From the NCBI RefSeq assembly GCF_012034175.1, contig NZ_JAATEJ010000014.1, positions 124,001 to 188,000 of the forward strand: a stretch of DNA of 64,000 nucleotides, given 5' to 3'. The notes under the pieces were generated by a model. The model made no database searches. It was not told where the DNA came from and saw only the letters and a list, made by a program, of their open reading frames with translations. This document shows, in pieces, positions 17,860 to 26,366 of the stretch. Within the stretch, counting starts at the first letter, position 1. The number at the start of each line of letters is the position of its first letter. A program made the position numbers and the translations under genes. The stretch comes from Actinacidiphila epipremni. GTDB taxonomy: Bacteria > Actinomycetota > Actinomycetes > Streptomycetales > Streptomycetaceae.

Positions 17860-19718
17860 GCCGCCTCACCATCCGTTTCGGTCGCGCAGCCGGCGCGGTC
17901 CAGTACGCGGGTCAGGACGGCGACGGCGTCGCAGCCCAGGAAGACGTAGCCGTCCAGGTCCGGCAGGGTGCCGGGCCGGCCGGCCAGGTAGATCCAGCGT
18001 GCCCCGGCCGCCCGCAGCGCCGCCACCACGGCGGGGCCCTGCTCGGCGTAGAGGGCGTCGCTGGAGCACACGCAGGCGATCCCGGCGCCGCTCGCGGCGA
18101 AGGCGGCGGCGACGGTGTCGGCGGTGACGGTCACCGGTTCGTGCACCGGCTCGACGCCGCCGGCCTGGAAGATGTTCGCCGCGAAGGAGGCGCGGGCGGT
18201 GTGGGCCGCGGCGCTGCCGAGGGCGGCGAGGAAGACCCGGGGGCGGGTGCCGGTCGCGGCCAGGTGGGCGTCGGAGCGGGCGCGCAGCGCCTCGTACGCC
18301 TCGTCGCGGCGCACCCGGGGCAGGCCGCCGGCGGGGCGGGGCGGGGCCGGCGGGCGGACGACGGGCTGCTCGGCGAGGTGCGGGAACTCGCTGACGCCGG
18401 TGACGGGTTCGCGGCGGGTGGCGAGCCGGCGGCTGCGCTCGGCCCAGGCGGCGGCGATGCGCTCGCCGAGCATCCCGGAGGCGAGCGCCTTGCCCTGGCC
18501 GCCGGCGGCTTCCAGTTCCTGGAAGAACGCCCAGGCGGCGTGGGCGAGTTCGTCGGTCAGCCGCTCGACGTACCAGGAGCCGCCCGCCGGGTCGGCGACA
18601 TGGCCGAGGTGCGACTCCTCCAGCAGGATCGCGGAGGTGTTGCGGGCGATCCGGCGGGAGAAGGCGTCGGGCAGGCCCAGGGCCTCGTCGAAGGGCAGCA
18701 CGGTGACCGCGTCGGCGCCGCCGACGCCCGCGCCGAGCGCGGCGAGGGTGGTACGCAGCATGTTGACGTACGGGTCGCGGCGGGTGGTCATCACGGTGGA
18801 GGTGACGGCGTGCTGGCGCTGCCCGCCGGCCGCGGGCACCCCGCTGGCCTGTGCGACGCGGGCCCACAGCCGGCGCGCGGCACGGAATTTGGCGGTGGTG
18901 AGGAACTGGTCGGCGGTCGCGGCGTAGCGGAACTCCAGTTGCCGCAGGGCGCCTTCGACGCCGAGGCCGGCGCCGGTGAGCAGCCGCAGGTAGGCGACGC
19001 CGGTGGCGAGCGAGGCGCCGAGTTCCTGCACCGCGGTGCCGCCGGCCTCGTGGTAGGGCAGCGCGTCCACGGTGAGGGCGCGCAGTCCCGGGTGGTCGCG
19101 GTCGGCGCGCAGGGCCAGGTCCACGGCGTCGTCGTAGCCGGCCGGCCGGCCCGTGCGGGCGGTGTGCGCGAGGGGGTCGGCGCCCAGGCACACCCGGGCG
19201 GCGCCGGGGTCGACGCCCTGCCGCTCGTAGAGGGCGAGCAGGGCGGACGCGGCGGCGCCGGTGTCGGGGCCGGCGTCCAGGACGACGGGCGCGAGGTCGA
19301 GGTAGACGCCGTCCAGGGCGCGGGCCAGCGCGTCGGGGGGCAGCGCGGTGCCGCCGACCGCGAGCCACAGGGAGGTGGCGCCGTTCTCCAGGTCGTCGAG
19401 GATCGCCTCGTTGGCCGCCGCGGGGTCGGTGCCCTCGTGGCGCTGCCGCACGTCCCAGCCGCCGAGCAGGCCGCTGCCGCGGACGTACGGCGGGAAGCCG
19501 GGCAGCCCGGGGTCGGGCGCGGTGTCCTCGGCGGTGTAGAGCGGCCGTACGGTCAGGCCGCCCTCCAGGGTGGTGGCGAGTGCGGCCTCGGCGTCGGGTC
19601 CGGTGAGGTCCTTGCCGGACTTGCGCAGCACCCCGGCCACGAGCTCGCGCCACTGCTCGCGGGTGGCCTCGGGGAAGGGCGCGGCCGGGGAGATCCCCTC
19701 GTCAGGCAATACCGTCAT
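17856..19718 (-). CDS. mutA: Methylmalonyl-CoA mutase small subunit
   Basis: The non-catalytic partner of the mutB product. It is a 620-residue homologue of the same architecture, recognisable by the barrel block GVAYLRLLTGAGLGVEGALR and ARNTSAILLEESHLGHVADP. The C-terminal B12-type domain reads LAALGSAAAHTARASFAANI where the large subunit has DGHDRGQ, so no cobalamin ligand remains, as expected for this subunit. It is first in the operon. A -10-like TAGCAT lies six bases before the ATG, which suggests a leaderless transcript. Confidence 0.95.
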
Positions 19719-19724
19719 ACGGGA

Positions 19725-19730
19725 ATGCTA
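19725..19730 (-). promoter_or_regulatory. -10 element for mutA-mutB-meaB
   Basis: On the minus strand TAGCAT ends six bases before the mutA ATG, placing the start site at the initiation codon. No convincing -35 box is present at 16-18 bases. The rest of the 128-base gap 19719-19846 contains short GC-rich inverted repeats but no gene. Confidence 0.35.
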
Positions 19731-19846
19731 GGTCAGGCGTGCTGGGATTCCCGCCCCTAAAGGTGGCCGGGGCACCCCTACTACTGCCCCGTCACTCCCC
19801 ACCGGCACCGCTACGGGCCCGTGCGGGGGGCGGGATCCGGCCGCTT

Positions 19847-21178
19847 TCAGCCGGTCGTGCCGGGGCGGGTGAGGGCGACCGCGGCCTGGACGGTGGTCGC
19901 CTGGTGGGCGGCCTGCCGGGCGACGGGCACCCGGGTGGCGGGCAGGGCGCGCCGGTAGTCGGCGACCCAGGTGCCGAGGAGGGCGTCGAGCCGGGCGGCG
20001 AGGTGCGCGGCGGCCGGGCCGGCCGGGGTGACGGCGCGGCGCAGCAGGGCGGCGGTCCTGGCGGGCAGCCGGTGCGTCCACTGCTCCAGGCCGGCCAGGT
20101 GGGCCTCGGTGAGCGGCCCGGAGCGGGGCAGCAGCGGCGCGCCGGTCCGCGGGTCCCACAGGTCGGGGATCCGCGCGAAGGACCGGAACTGCGTGTGCAC
20201 CGAGCGCAGGAACGGGTCGTCGGCGCCGGGCAGCAGGGCCAGCGCCTCGTCGCGCAGTGCGGCGAGCCGGCCGCCGCGGCGGCGCAGCCGGTCGGCGTAT
20301 CCGGCCAGCCGGGGCTCGGGGTCGGCGCACACCCGGGTGTCGCCGAGGCGTTCGCAGGCCCAGATGGGTGCCTCGACGATGACGGTGTCGCCGCCGTGCC
20401 GCAGTGGCGCGAACCAGGTGATCTCGCCGCCGGGGCCGCCCGGCGGGCCGTCCGGCGGGCCGGGCGTCGGGGCGGGCGTCGGGGCGGGGCGCTCCATGAG
20501 GAAGACGCCGGGGGCGTATTCCCGGTAGGGCAGGGTGTCGAAGCAGCCGGTCTCGACGGGGATGCCGAGTTCCGCGGCGGATTTCCCGAACGGCTCGGCG
20601 AGGCCCGGTATCTCGCGGGTGGTCTGCACGAAGGTGCCGCCGACGTCCGTTCCGTGCAGCGAGAACTGCACACAAGGGCGGAGATCGTCGATCAGGTCGA
20701 GCAGAATGCGGCTTTCCGGCAGCATCACACCTATTGACGGGGCCCATTCCGCCTGTTCCGCGGAAGCGGGCCGAAAGTAGTGCGTGAAGAACTCCGGCAA
20801 TGTGCGGGCCCGTTGGGCGCCGTCCGCGAGGTGCGCGCCGTCCGGGTCCACGCACAGCAGGAAATGCCATGCCACCGGCGGGTGCGGCGCCGGGGCGGCC
20901 ACGAGGCGGTGGGCGAGTTCCAGCATGGTGGCGCGGCCGACGAGTTCGTCGGGGTGGGTTCCGGTCATGACCAGCACGTTGTCACCGGTGGCTGCGGCCT
21001 CCCCGACGGTGAGCAGGTCCAGCGGCCGGCCCGCGCGGGAGGTGCCGACGGTGCGCAGCCGGCACAGGTCGGGACGGCGCGCGGCCAGTTCCCGCGCGCT
21101 GTCCCGGAGTTCTTCGAGACTGGGATACCGGTCGGCGGCGATGATCGCCCTTCCGGCACTCGTCGACGTGTCGATCAC
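19847..21178 (-). CDS. M14-family zinc carboxypeptidase, probably RiPP-associated
   Basis: A 443-residue metallopeptidase with no signal peptide, so it probably acts in the cytoplasm. The zinc site HPDE is at 75-78 (GTHPDELVGRA), the third ligand is H175 (FSLHGTDVGG), and the catalytic Glu is E269 (VIVEAPIW), giving a complete M14 set. A Pro/Gly-rich insertion lies at about 231-250. The GTG start at 21178 is preceded by GGGGAG. It begins 46 bases after the small peptide gene at 21225-21296 on the same strand, so the two are likely co-transcribed; a ThiF-like enzyme is divergent. This context suggests trimming of a modified peptide or self-protection, which is inference. The alternative is a stand-alone deacylase-type M14 enzyme. 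Confidence 0.85.
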   Translation of the reverse strand: MIDTSTSAGRAIIAADRYPSLEELRDSARELAARRPDLCRLRTVGTSRAGRPLDLLTVGEAAATGDNVLVMTGTHPDELVGRATMLELAHRLVAAPAPHPPVAWHFLLCVDPDGAHLADGAQRARTLPEFFTHYFRPASAEQAEWAPSIGVMLPESRILLDLIDDLRPCVQFSLHGTDVGGTFVQTTREIPGLAEPFGKSAAELGIPVETGCFDTLPYREYAPGVFLMERPAPTPAPTPGPPDGPPGGPGGEITWFAPLRHGGDTVIVEAPIWACERLGDTRVCADPEPRLAGYADRLRRRGGRLAALRDEALALLPGADDPFLRSVHTQFRSFARIPDLWDPRTGAPLLPRSGPLTEAHLAGLEQWTHRLPARTAALLRRAVTPAGPAAAHLAARLDALLGTWVADYRRALPATRVPVARQAAHQATTVQAAVALTRPGTTG

Positions 21179-21224
21179 CGTCGCGACTCCCCCCCCGTGG
21201 CCGGAAATCGGCCGCCGCCGCCGG

Positions 21225-21296
21225 TCAGTTCCCGGACTCGCTGCTGCCGGACGCGGTCTGCTTCTTCGCGAGCGGCCTGATCACGATCCTGCGCAC
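21225..21296 (-). CDS. Small peptide with C-terminal Asn, candidate RiPP precursor
   Basis: A 23-codon frame starting at a GTG (21296-21294) with AAAGGGG eight bases upstream, a good ribosome site. The peptide starts MRRIVIRPL, continues with basic AKK, and ends with a Ser/Gly-rich SSESGN, so the last residue is Asn. The layout resembles a RiPP precursor: a conserved-looking hydrophobic/basic leader followed by a small polar core. It is encoded directly ahead of an M14 carboxypeptidase and divergent from a ThiF-like adenylyltransferase with a PqqD-like domain. Microcin C precursors also end in Asn, the residue adenylated by MccB. Its existence as a translated gene is unproven, since it is very short. 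Confidence 0.5.
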   Translation of the reverse strand: MRRIVIRPLAKKQTASGSSESGN

Positions 21297-21377
21297 GTCA
21301 CAAACCCCTTTCGGTGGGCACCACTTCGACTGCGGTGTCGGTTGACGGGGAACAAGTGATTCATGTGGACTGCGGCA

Positions 21378-21383
21378 TGTCAA
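21378..21383 (-). promoter_or_regulatory. Consensus -35 box for the small peptide gene
   Basis: On the minus strand TTGACA is a perfect -35 hexamer, 82 bases upstream of the peptide GTG. At 16-18 bases downstream only weak -10 matches exist (ATCACT or TCACTT), so the assignment is tentative. The 121-base gap between the peptide and the ThiF gene must carry both divergent promoters. Confidence 0.35.
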
Positions 21384-21417
21384 GGACGCCTGGCATAAAC
21401 GGAGTTGGCCTATTCAC

Positions 21418-22545
21418 ATGTTACGGCCGAGAATCAAGCCCGAGCATTCGGGATACCGCACGGTGGCCGGCACGGTCCGGCTCGGCAGTGTCGTCTACGG
21501 CATCGGGGTGGAGATCGACGATCCGGACGGCTGGGTGTGGACGCTCGTCGAGGCGCTGGACGGGACCAGGACCGTGCCGGAGGTGGCCGCGCTGGTGGCC
21601 GCGGCGCATCCGGGGGTGACGGCGGCCGACGCAGTCCAGGCGGTCGCGGACCTCGGCGAGGCCGGCCATCTGGAGGACGGGGCGGCGCCCGCGCCGGCGC
21701 TGAGCGCGCGGGAGGTGGAGCGCTACAGCCGGGGGGTGCCGCTGCTGCGCTGGCTGGACCGGGGGCCGCGGCGCAGCGCGTGGGAGATGCAGGAGCGGCT
21801 GCGGGCGGCGCGGGTGCTGCTGATCGGCCTGGGCGGCACGGGCGGTTACGCGGCGCAGGCGCTGGTGGCCTCGGGCGTCGGGCATCTGCACTGCGTGGAT
21901 CCCGACCGGGTGGAGCTGTCCAACCTCAACCGGCAGCCGCTGTACCGGGAGGCGGACCTCGGGCGGCCCAAGGCGGAGGCGGCGGCGCAGACGCTGCGGG
22001 CGCTGAACTCCGACGTGGCGACGACCAGCGAGCGGGCCCTGGTGGACGGCCCCGGGCGGCTTGCGGCGCTGCTGGGCGCCCGCCGGGAGCCGTACGACCT
22101 GCTGTTGCTGTGCGCCGACCAGCCGCCGGAGATCCGCCGCTGGGCCAACGCGGTGTGCCTGACGGCCGGCACCCCGTGGATCGACGGCGGCTACAAGGGG
22201 CCGCTGGCGTCGTTCGGGGTGTACGTGCCGGGGGCCGGTCCCTGCTGGCAGTGCCTGCGGACCGGTGAGGTGGAGCGGCGCGACCTGGGCCTCGCGCCCG
22301 GGCAGGAGGAGGACGCCGCCTCGCCGCGCATGCCGTGGAATCCGGTCACGGCGGTCACCGCGGGCCTGTCGGGGCTGCTGATCGCGCATGCGGCGCTGGC
22401 GCTGCTGACCGGGGCGCCACCGATGCCCGCGGGCTTCCGCTACGGGGTCAACCTCGCCGCGCTGGAGGACCCGGACGTCCAGCGCTTCCCGCGCCGCCCG
22501 GACTGCCCGGCCTGCGGAACGCCGCCGACGGGGGACGCCGGGTAG
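21418..22545 (+). CDS. ThiF/MccB-like adenylyltransferase with PqqD-like RRE domain
   Basis: A 375-residue E1-type enzyme that would activate a peptide carboxylate with ATP. Residues about 10-88 resemble a PqqD-like RiPP recognition element (WTLVEALDGTRTVPEVAALV, then VADLGEAGHLED). The ThiF domain follows, with nucleotide motif GLGGTGG at 137-143, VDPDRVELSNLNRQPLY at 160-176 and LLLCADQPPEIRRWAN. A zinc site is formed by C276-x2-C279 and C363-x2-C366. Codon 2 (21421-21423) is TTA, implying bldA-dependent translation. The ATG is the only in-frame start before a stop; its ribosome site is poor (GGAG 13 bases away). Absence of thiS/thiG/moa genes argues against cofactor sulfur transfer. The peptide and M14 genes opposite suggest peptide modification. 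Confidence 0.85.
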   Translation: MLRPRIKPEHSGYRTVAGTVRLGSVVYGIGVEIDDPDGWVWTLVEALDGTRTVPEVAALVAAAHPGVTAADAVQAVADLGEAGHLEDGAAPAPALSAREVERYSRGVPLLRWLDRGPRRSAWEMQERLRAARVLLIGLGGTGGYAAQALVASGVGHLHCVDPDRVELSNLNRQPLYREADLGRPKAEAAAQTLRALNSDVATTSERALVDGPGRLAALLGARREPYDLLLLCADQPPEIRRWANAVCLTAGTPWIDGGYKGPLASFGVYVPGAGPCWQCLRTGEVERRDLGLAPGQEEDAASPRMPWNPVTAVTAGLSGLLIAHAALALLTGAPPMPAGFRYGVNLAALEDPDVQRFPRRPDCPACGTPPTGDAG

Positions 22546-22692
22546 CCGGCGCCGGGTTCCGCGATCGCTATGCGGCGATCTTCCAGCCTTTCGTGAAATT
22601 CTTTCTTTACTCGATCGCAACCTTGCGGCGTTTCCTTCGCTCTCTGTACGGTCGGGGCGCCCGGTCCCCCCACCGTCCTGAAGGAGCTTCAG

Positions 22693-25560
22693 ATGCGGGT
22701 GTTGCCCGACTTCCCACGCGGCCCAGGCCGCGCCCGGCGGCGCGTACCGGCGCTCGCCGTCGCCGTCACGACCCTCCTCGCCGGCGCCGCCGCCTCCGGC
22801 ATGCTGGCCCTGGCACCGGCCGGCGCCGCCACCCCCGCACAGGCCGCCGCCGCGGCCCCGGCCGCCGCGCCCGTACCCGGGAACGGGGTCGGCGCGACCA
22901 CCGCCTTCGCCAGTTACGAGGCCGAGGCGGGCGCGCTCGGCGGCGGCGCGAGCACCGTCGCGCTCACCGCGGCGCCCACCACGCAGTTCTCCAGCGCGGC
23001 ACTGGAGGCGTCCGGCCACGCGTACGCGCATCTGGCCGGCACCGGCCAGTCGGTGCAGTGGACCAACACCACCGGCCGGCCGATCAGCTTCCTCAACGTC
23101 CGCGCCAGCATCCCCGATTCACCCTCGGGCGGCGGCACCACCGCCACCCTCGACCTCTACGTCAACGGCACCTTCCGGCAGGCGCTGAACCTCAACTCCA
23201 AGCAGACCTGGGTCTACGAGGGCAACAACAACTACAACACCAGCGACAACCAGAACCCCGCCGACGGCAGCCCGCGGATCTTCTGGGACGAGTCGCACGC
23301 CTTCGTCACCGGCTCCGCCATCCCGGCCGGCGCGACCTTCTCCCTGGTCAAGGACGCGGCGAACAGCGCGAGTTCGTACGACGTGGACGTCGTCGACGTG
23401 GAGAACCCGCCGGCGCCGCTGCCGCAGCCGGCGAACTCGATCTCCATCACCAGCTGCGGTGCCGTCGCCGACAACACCCCCACCAACGGCGCCGCCGACA
23501 GCCAGGCCGCGGACTCGGGGCCGGCGATCCAGAACTGCATCAACCAGGCCCAGTCGCAGGGCAAGACGCTGTGGATCCCGCAGGGCACCTTCTACGTCAA
23601 GGGCACCACGGGCCTGCGCGCCCAGGGCATCACGATCGCCGGCGCGGGCCTGTGGTACAGCACGGTCTACCGCGACGTCCCGGTGCCCAACAACACGCCG
23701 CTGGCGGCGCTGTTCGAGGTGACGTCCTGCCATGTGCAGAACTTCCACATCGACGCCAACGCGGTCAGCCGCAGCACCATCGGCGGTGACGGCGGCGCCA
23801 TGGACACCACCGGCACCAACTGGTCGGCGGACGGCATCTGGACGCAGCACACCATGTCCGGCTTCTGGGCCTCCGGCACCGGCGGCACCGTCAAGAACAG
23901 CCGGCTCACCGCGATCTGGGCCGACGGCATCAACGTCAACAACGTCTCTCTGAACGGCGGCAAGGGCGCCGACCTGACCGTCACGAACAACTTCGTGCGC
24001 GGCACCGGCGACGACGCCATCGCCATCAACTCGGTGGACTACAACACCAACGGCGACGGCTCGAAGACGTACTACACCCCGATGTCGAACGTGACGGTGA
24101 GCAACAACACCTCGATCGCCCCCTGGGGCGGCAAGGGCGTCGCGATCTACGGCGGCAGCGGGCACCACATCACGAACAACTACGTGAGCGACACCGCCCG
24201 TTACATCGGCCTGGGCGCCGGCCGGTTCGGCGTCAACGGCAACGACCTGCTGTCGGCGACCATCACCGGCAACGTCGTGGTGCGCTCCGGTGGCAACGCC
24301 TACAGCCAGGGCCAGCCCGCCTTCCACATCGGCTACGGCGGCGACGGCCAGAACACCGGCGTCGTGGACCATGTGACGGCGACCGGGAACACCGTCGTGG
24401 ACTCCCTCTACGACGGGATCGGCTTCTCGCAGTCCACCAACACCCTGCTCCAGGACAACACCGTGACCACCCCCGGGCGCAACGGCATCGTGATCTCCCC
24501 GCCGTTCTACCCGGCGCCCTCCGGCTCGGCGACGATCAGCGGCAACACCGTGACCGGCGTCAAGCCCGGCAACACCGCCTACCTCGACAACTCCGGCGGC
24601 TTCACCGCCACCCTCAGCGGCAACAGCTGGCAGGGCGGCGGCACGACCCCGCCGCCCACCGAGCAGCCCTACGGCGGCACGCCCGCCGCGATCCCCGGCA
24701 CCGTGCAGGCGGAGAACTACGACACCGGCGGGCAGGGCCTCGGCTACAGCGTCACCTCCGTCAACGGCAACGGCACCGCCTACCGGACGGACGGCGTGAA
24801 CCTGGAGACCACCTCCGACACCGGCGGCGGCTACGACCTCGGCTGGACCGGCGGCGGCCAGTGGTTCCGCTACACCGTGAACGCCGCCTCCGCGGGCACC
24901 TACACCGTGAGCCTGCGGGTGGCCGCGCCCGCCGCGGTCGGCGGCGCCCTGCACCTGTCCAACGCCTCCGGCACCAACCTCACCGGCGCGGTCGCCATCC
25001 CCGCCACCGGCGACTGGCAGGCGTGGACCACCGTCACCGCGAGCGTCACGCTGCCCGCCGGCCGGCAGGTCCTCACGCTCAACGAGGACAACGGCGGCTG
25101 GAACCTCAACAGCCTCGCCTTCGCCACCTCCGGCGGCCCCACCACGCCCACCGACCTGGCCGCGGGCCGGCCCACCGCCGAGTCCAGCCACACCGACGTC
25201 TACACGTCCTCGCACGTCACCGACGGCGACCGCAACAGCTACTGGGAGAGCGCCAACAACGCCTTCCCGCAGTGGGTCCAGGTCGACCTGGGCTCGGCGC
25301 GCAGCGCGTCGCGCGTGGTGCTCCAGCTCCCGGCGTCCTGGGGCGCCCGCACCCAGACGCTCGCCCTGCTGGGCAGCACCGACGGCTCGTCCTTCAGCAC
25401 CGTGAAGGCGTCGACGGCCGCCACCTTCGACCCGGCCACCGGCAACACGGTGACCCTCACCTTCCCCGCCACCACCCAGCGCTACTTCCGGGTGAACGTC
25501 ACGGCCAACACCGGCTGGCCGGCCGGCCAGCTCTCGGAGTTCCAGGTGTGGACCTCCTGA
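22693..25560 (+). CDS. Secreted GH87-like alpha-1,3-glucanase with CBM and discoidin domains
   Basis: A 955-residue exported enzyme likely to cut alpha-1,3-glucan (mutan, fungal wall glucan). A Sec-type signal fills about the first 50 residues. Domains in order are: a CBM35-like module (YEAEAGALGGG, about 70-230); a right-handed beta-helix catalytic domain (about 235-650) with the acidic motifs WADGINVNNV and GTGDDAIAINS; a CBM6-like module (VQAENYDTGGQGLGY, about 665-790) after a TTPPPTEQP linker; and an F5/8 type C discoidin module (about 800-955). AAGGAG sits eight bases before the ATG. The 147-base upstream gap is AT-richer and contains GAAATTCTTTC, a possible operator. Other beta-helix glycosidases are possible, but the CBM35-helix-CBM6-discoidin order favours GH87. 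Confidence 0.75.
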   Translation: MRVLPDFPRGPGRARRRVPALAVAVTTLLAGAAASGMLALAPAGAATPAQAAAAAPAAAPVPGNGVGATTAFASYEAEAGALGGGASTVALTAAPTTQFSSAALEASGHAYAHLAGTGQSVQWTNTTGRPISFLNVRASIPDSPSGGGTTATLDLYVNGTFRQALNLNSKQTWVYEGNNNYNTSDNQNPADGSPRIFWDESHAFVTGSAIPAGATFSLVKDAANSASSYDVDVVDVENPPAPLPQPANSISITSCGAVADNTPTNGAADSQAADSGPAIQNCINQAQSQGKTLWIPQGTFYVKGTTGLRAQGITIAGAGLWYSTVYRDVPVPNNTPLAALFEVTSCHVQNFHIDANAVSRSTIGGDGGAMDTTGTNWSADGIWTQHTMSGFWASGTGGTVKNSRLTAIWADGINVNNVSLNGGKGADLTVTNNFVRGTGDDAIAINSVDYNTNGDGSKTYYTPMSNVTVSNNTSIAPWGGKGVAIYGGSGHHITNNYVSDTARYIGLGAGRFGVNGNDLLSATITGNVVVRSGGNAYSQGQPAFHIGYGGDGQNTGVVDHVTATGNTVVDSLYDGIGFSQSTNTLLQDNTVTTPGRNGIVISPPFYPAPSGSATISGNTVTGVKPGNTAYLDNSGGFTATLSGNSWQGGGTTPPPTEQPYGGTPAAIPGTVQAENYDTGGQGLGYSVTSVNGNGTAYRTDGVNLETTSDTGGGYDLGWTGGGQWFRYTVNAASAGTYTVSLRVAAPAAVGGALHLSNASGTNLTGAVAIPATGDWQAWTTVTASVTLPAGRQVLTLNEDNGGWNLNSLAFATSGGPTTPTDLAAGRPTAESSHTDVYTSSHVTDGDRNSYWESANNAFPQWVQVDLGSARSASRVVLQLPASWGARTQTLALLGSTDGSSFSTVKASTAATFDPATGNTVTLTFPATTQRYFRVNVTANTGWPAGQLSEFQVWTS

Positions 25561-25597
25561 CGTCCTGACCTGGCGCTCCGCAGCGATCCCACCGGCC

Positions 25598-25631
25598 CCG
25601 CGGGCCCGCCACGCGCCTGGCGGGCCCGCGG
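25598..25631. terminator. 14-bp perfect-stem hairpin between convergent genes
   Basis: CCGCGGGCCCGCCA (25598-25611) and TGGCGGGCCCGCGG (25618-25631) pair exactly around CGCGCC. It lies between the GH87 stop and the end of the convergent DoxX gene, and would serve both. Confidence 0.65.
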
Positions 25632-25658
25632 TCCGCGTTCTCGGAGCCGCCGCGGCGC

Positions 25659-26237
25659 CTACCAGGTGCCGGGGTCGGCCTCCGGTTCGGTGTCCTGCTC
25701 GGCGGCCACGCCCGCCTCCCGGCCGGCCGCCGCCGCCAGGACCGAGGCCCGGCGGTTGACCACGACGGTGGCCGCCGCCGCGCTGAGCGCGAAGGCCAGC
25801 AGCACCCCGCCGGGGCGGTTCAGCCGGTGCCCGGTGAGCGCGTCGAAGGAGTAGCGGCCCGGGCCCGCCAGCCCCAGGCCCGCGGCGGCGAAGCCCAGGA
25901 AGGCGGGGTATTCGAAGCCGCCCTGGTGCGCGAAGAAGCCGGCCGGCGCGTGCACCGCCACCGCCCCGGCCATCGCGCCGGCCGCCGCCGCGCCCGCCAC
26001 CGGCGTCGCCAGGCCCAGCGCGAGCAGCGCCCCGCCGCCCGCCTCGCCGAGCCCGGCGGCCATCGCGCTCTGCCGGGCCGGTGTGAAGCCCATCCGCTCC
26101 ATCGCCGCGGCCGTGCCGTCGATCCCGCCGCCGCCGAACCAGCCGAGCAGCTTCTGCGCGCCGTGCGCGAGCAGCACCCCGCCCGTGCCCAGCCGCAGGG
26201 CGAGCAGTCCGATGTCCTTGCGGTGGCCGAACGTCAT
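25659..26237 (-). CDS. DoxX-family membrane protein
   Basis: A 192-residue integral membrane protein with four hydrophobic helices. The N-terminal block DIGLLALRLGTGGVLLAHGAQKLLGWFGG is typical of the DoxX/SURF4-like family, as are FEYPAFLGFAAAGLGLAGPG and an acidic tail. Family members are linked to redox or thiol homeostasis but the reaction is not settled. I chose the ATG at 26237, which has GGAGCGGAAGG upstream; the frame stays open further upstream without a plausible start signal. It is divergent from the MpaB-type gene at 26367. Confidence 0.85.
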   Translation of the reverse strand: MTFGHRKDIGLLALRLGTGGVLLAHGAQKLLGWFGGGGIDGTAAAMERMGFTPARQSAMAAGLGEAGGGALLALGLATPVAGAAAAGAMAGAVAVHAPAGFFAHQGGFEYPAFLGFAAAGLGLAGPGRYSFDALTGHRLNRPGGVLLAFALSAAAATVVVNRRASVLAAAAGREAGVAAEQDTEPEADPGTW

Positions 26238-26366
26238 GGCGGTGGGACCTTCCGCTCCTCGGGGGTGGGCGGTACGCGGGCGGCGGGGCGCGTGCGGCCC
26301 CGCGGTCCGAGGCCCATCCTTCCCCCGGCCCGCCGCCGGCGCACCCGCTCGCCGTACAGTGGCACC

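Noticed and set aside
21418..22545. Reading the ThiF-like gene as thiamine or molybdopterin E1 (ThiF/MoeB)
   Set aside because: No ThiS, ThiG, MoaD or MoaE gene is nearby, and the N-terminal PqqD-like segment is foreign to those enzymes.
22546..22692. GAAATTCTTTC and nearby repeats before the GH87-like gene as a defined operator
   Set aside because: The symmetry is short and imperfect; without relatives to compare I cannot separate it from a merely AT-richer promoter.
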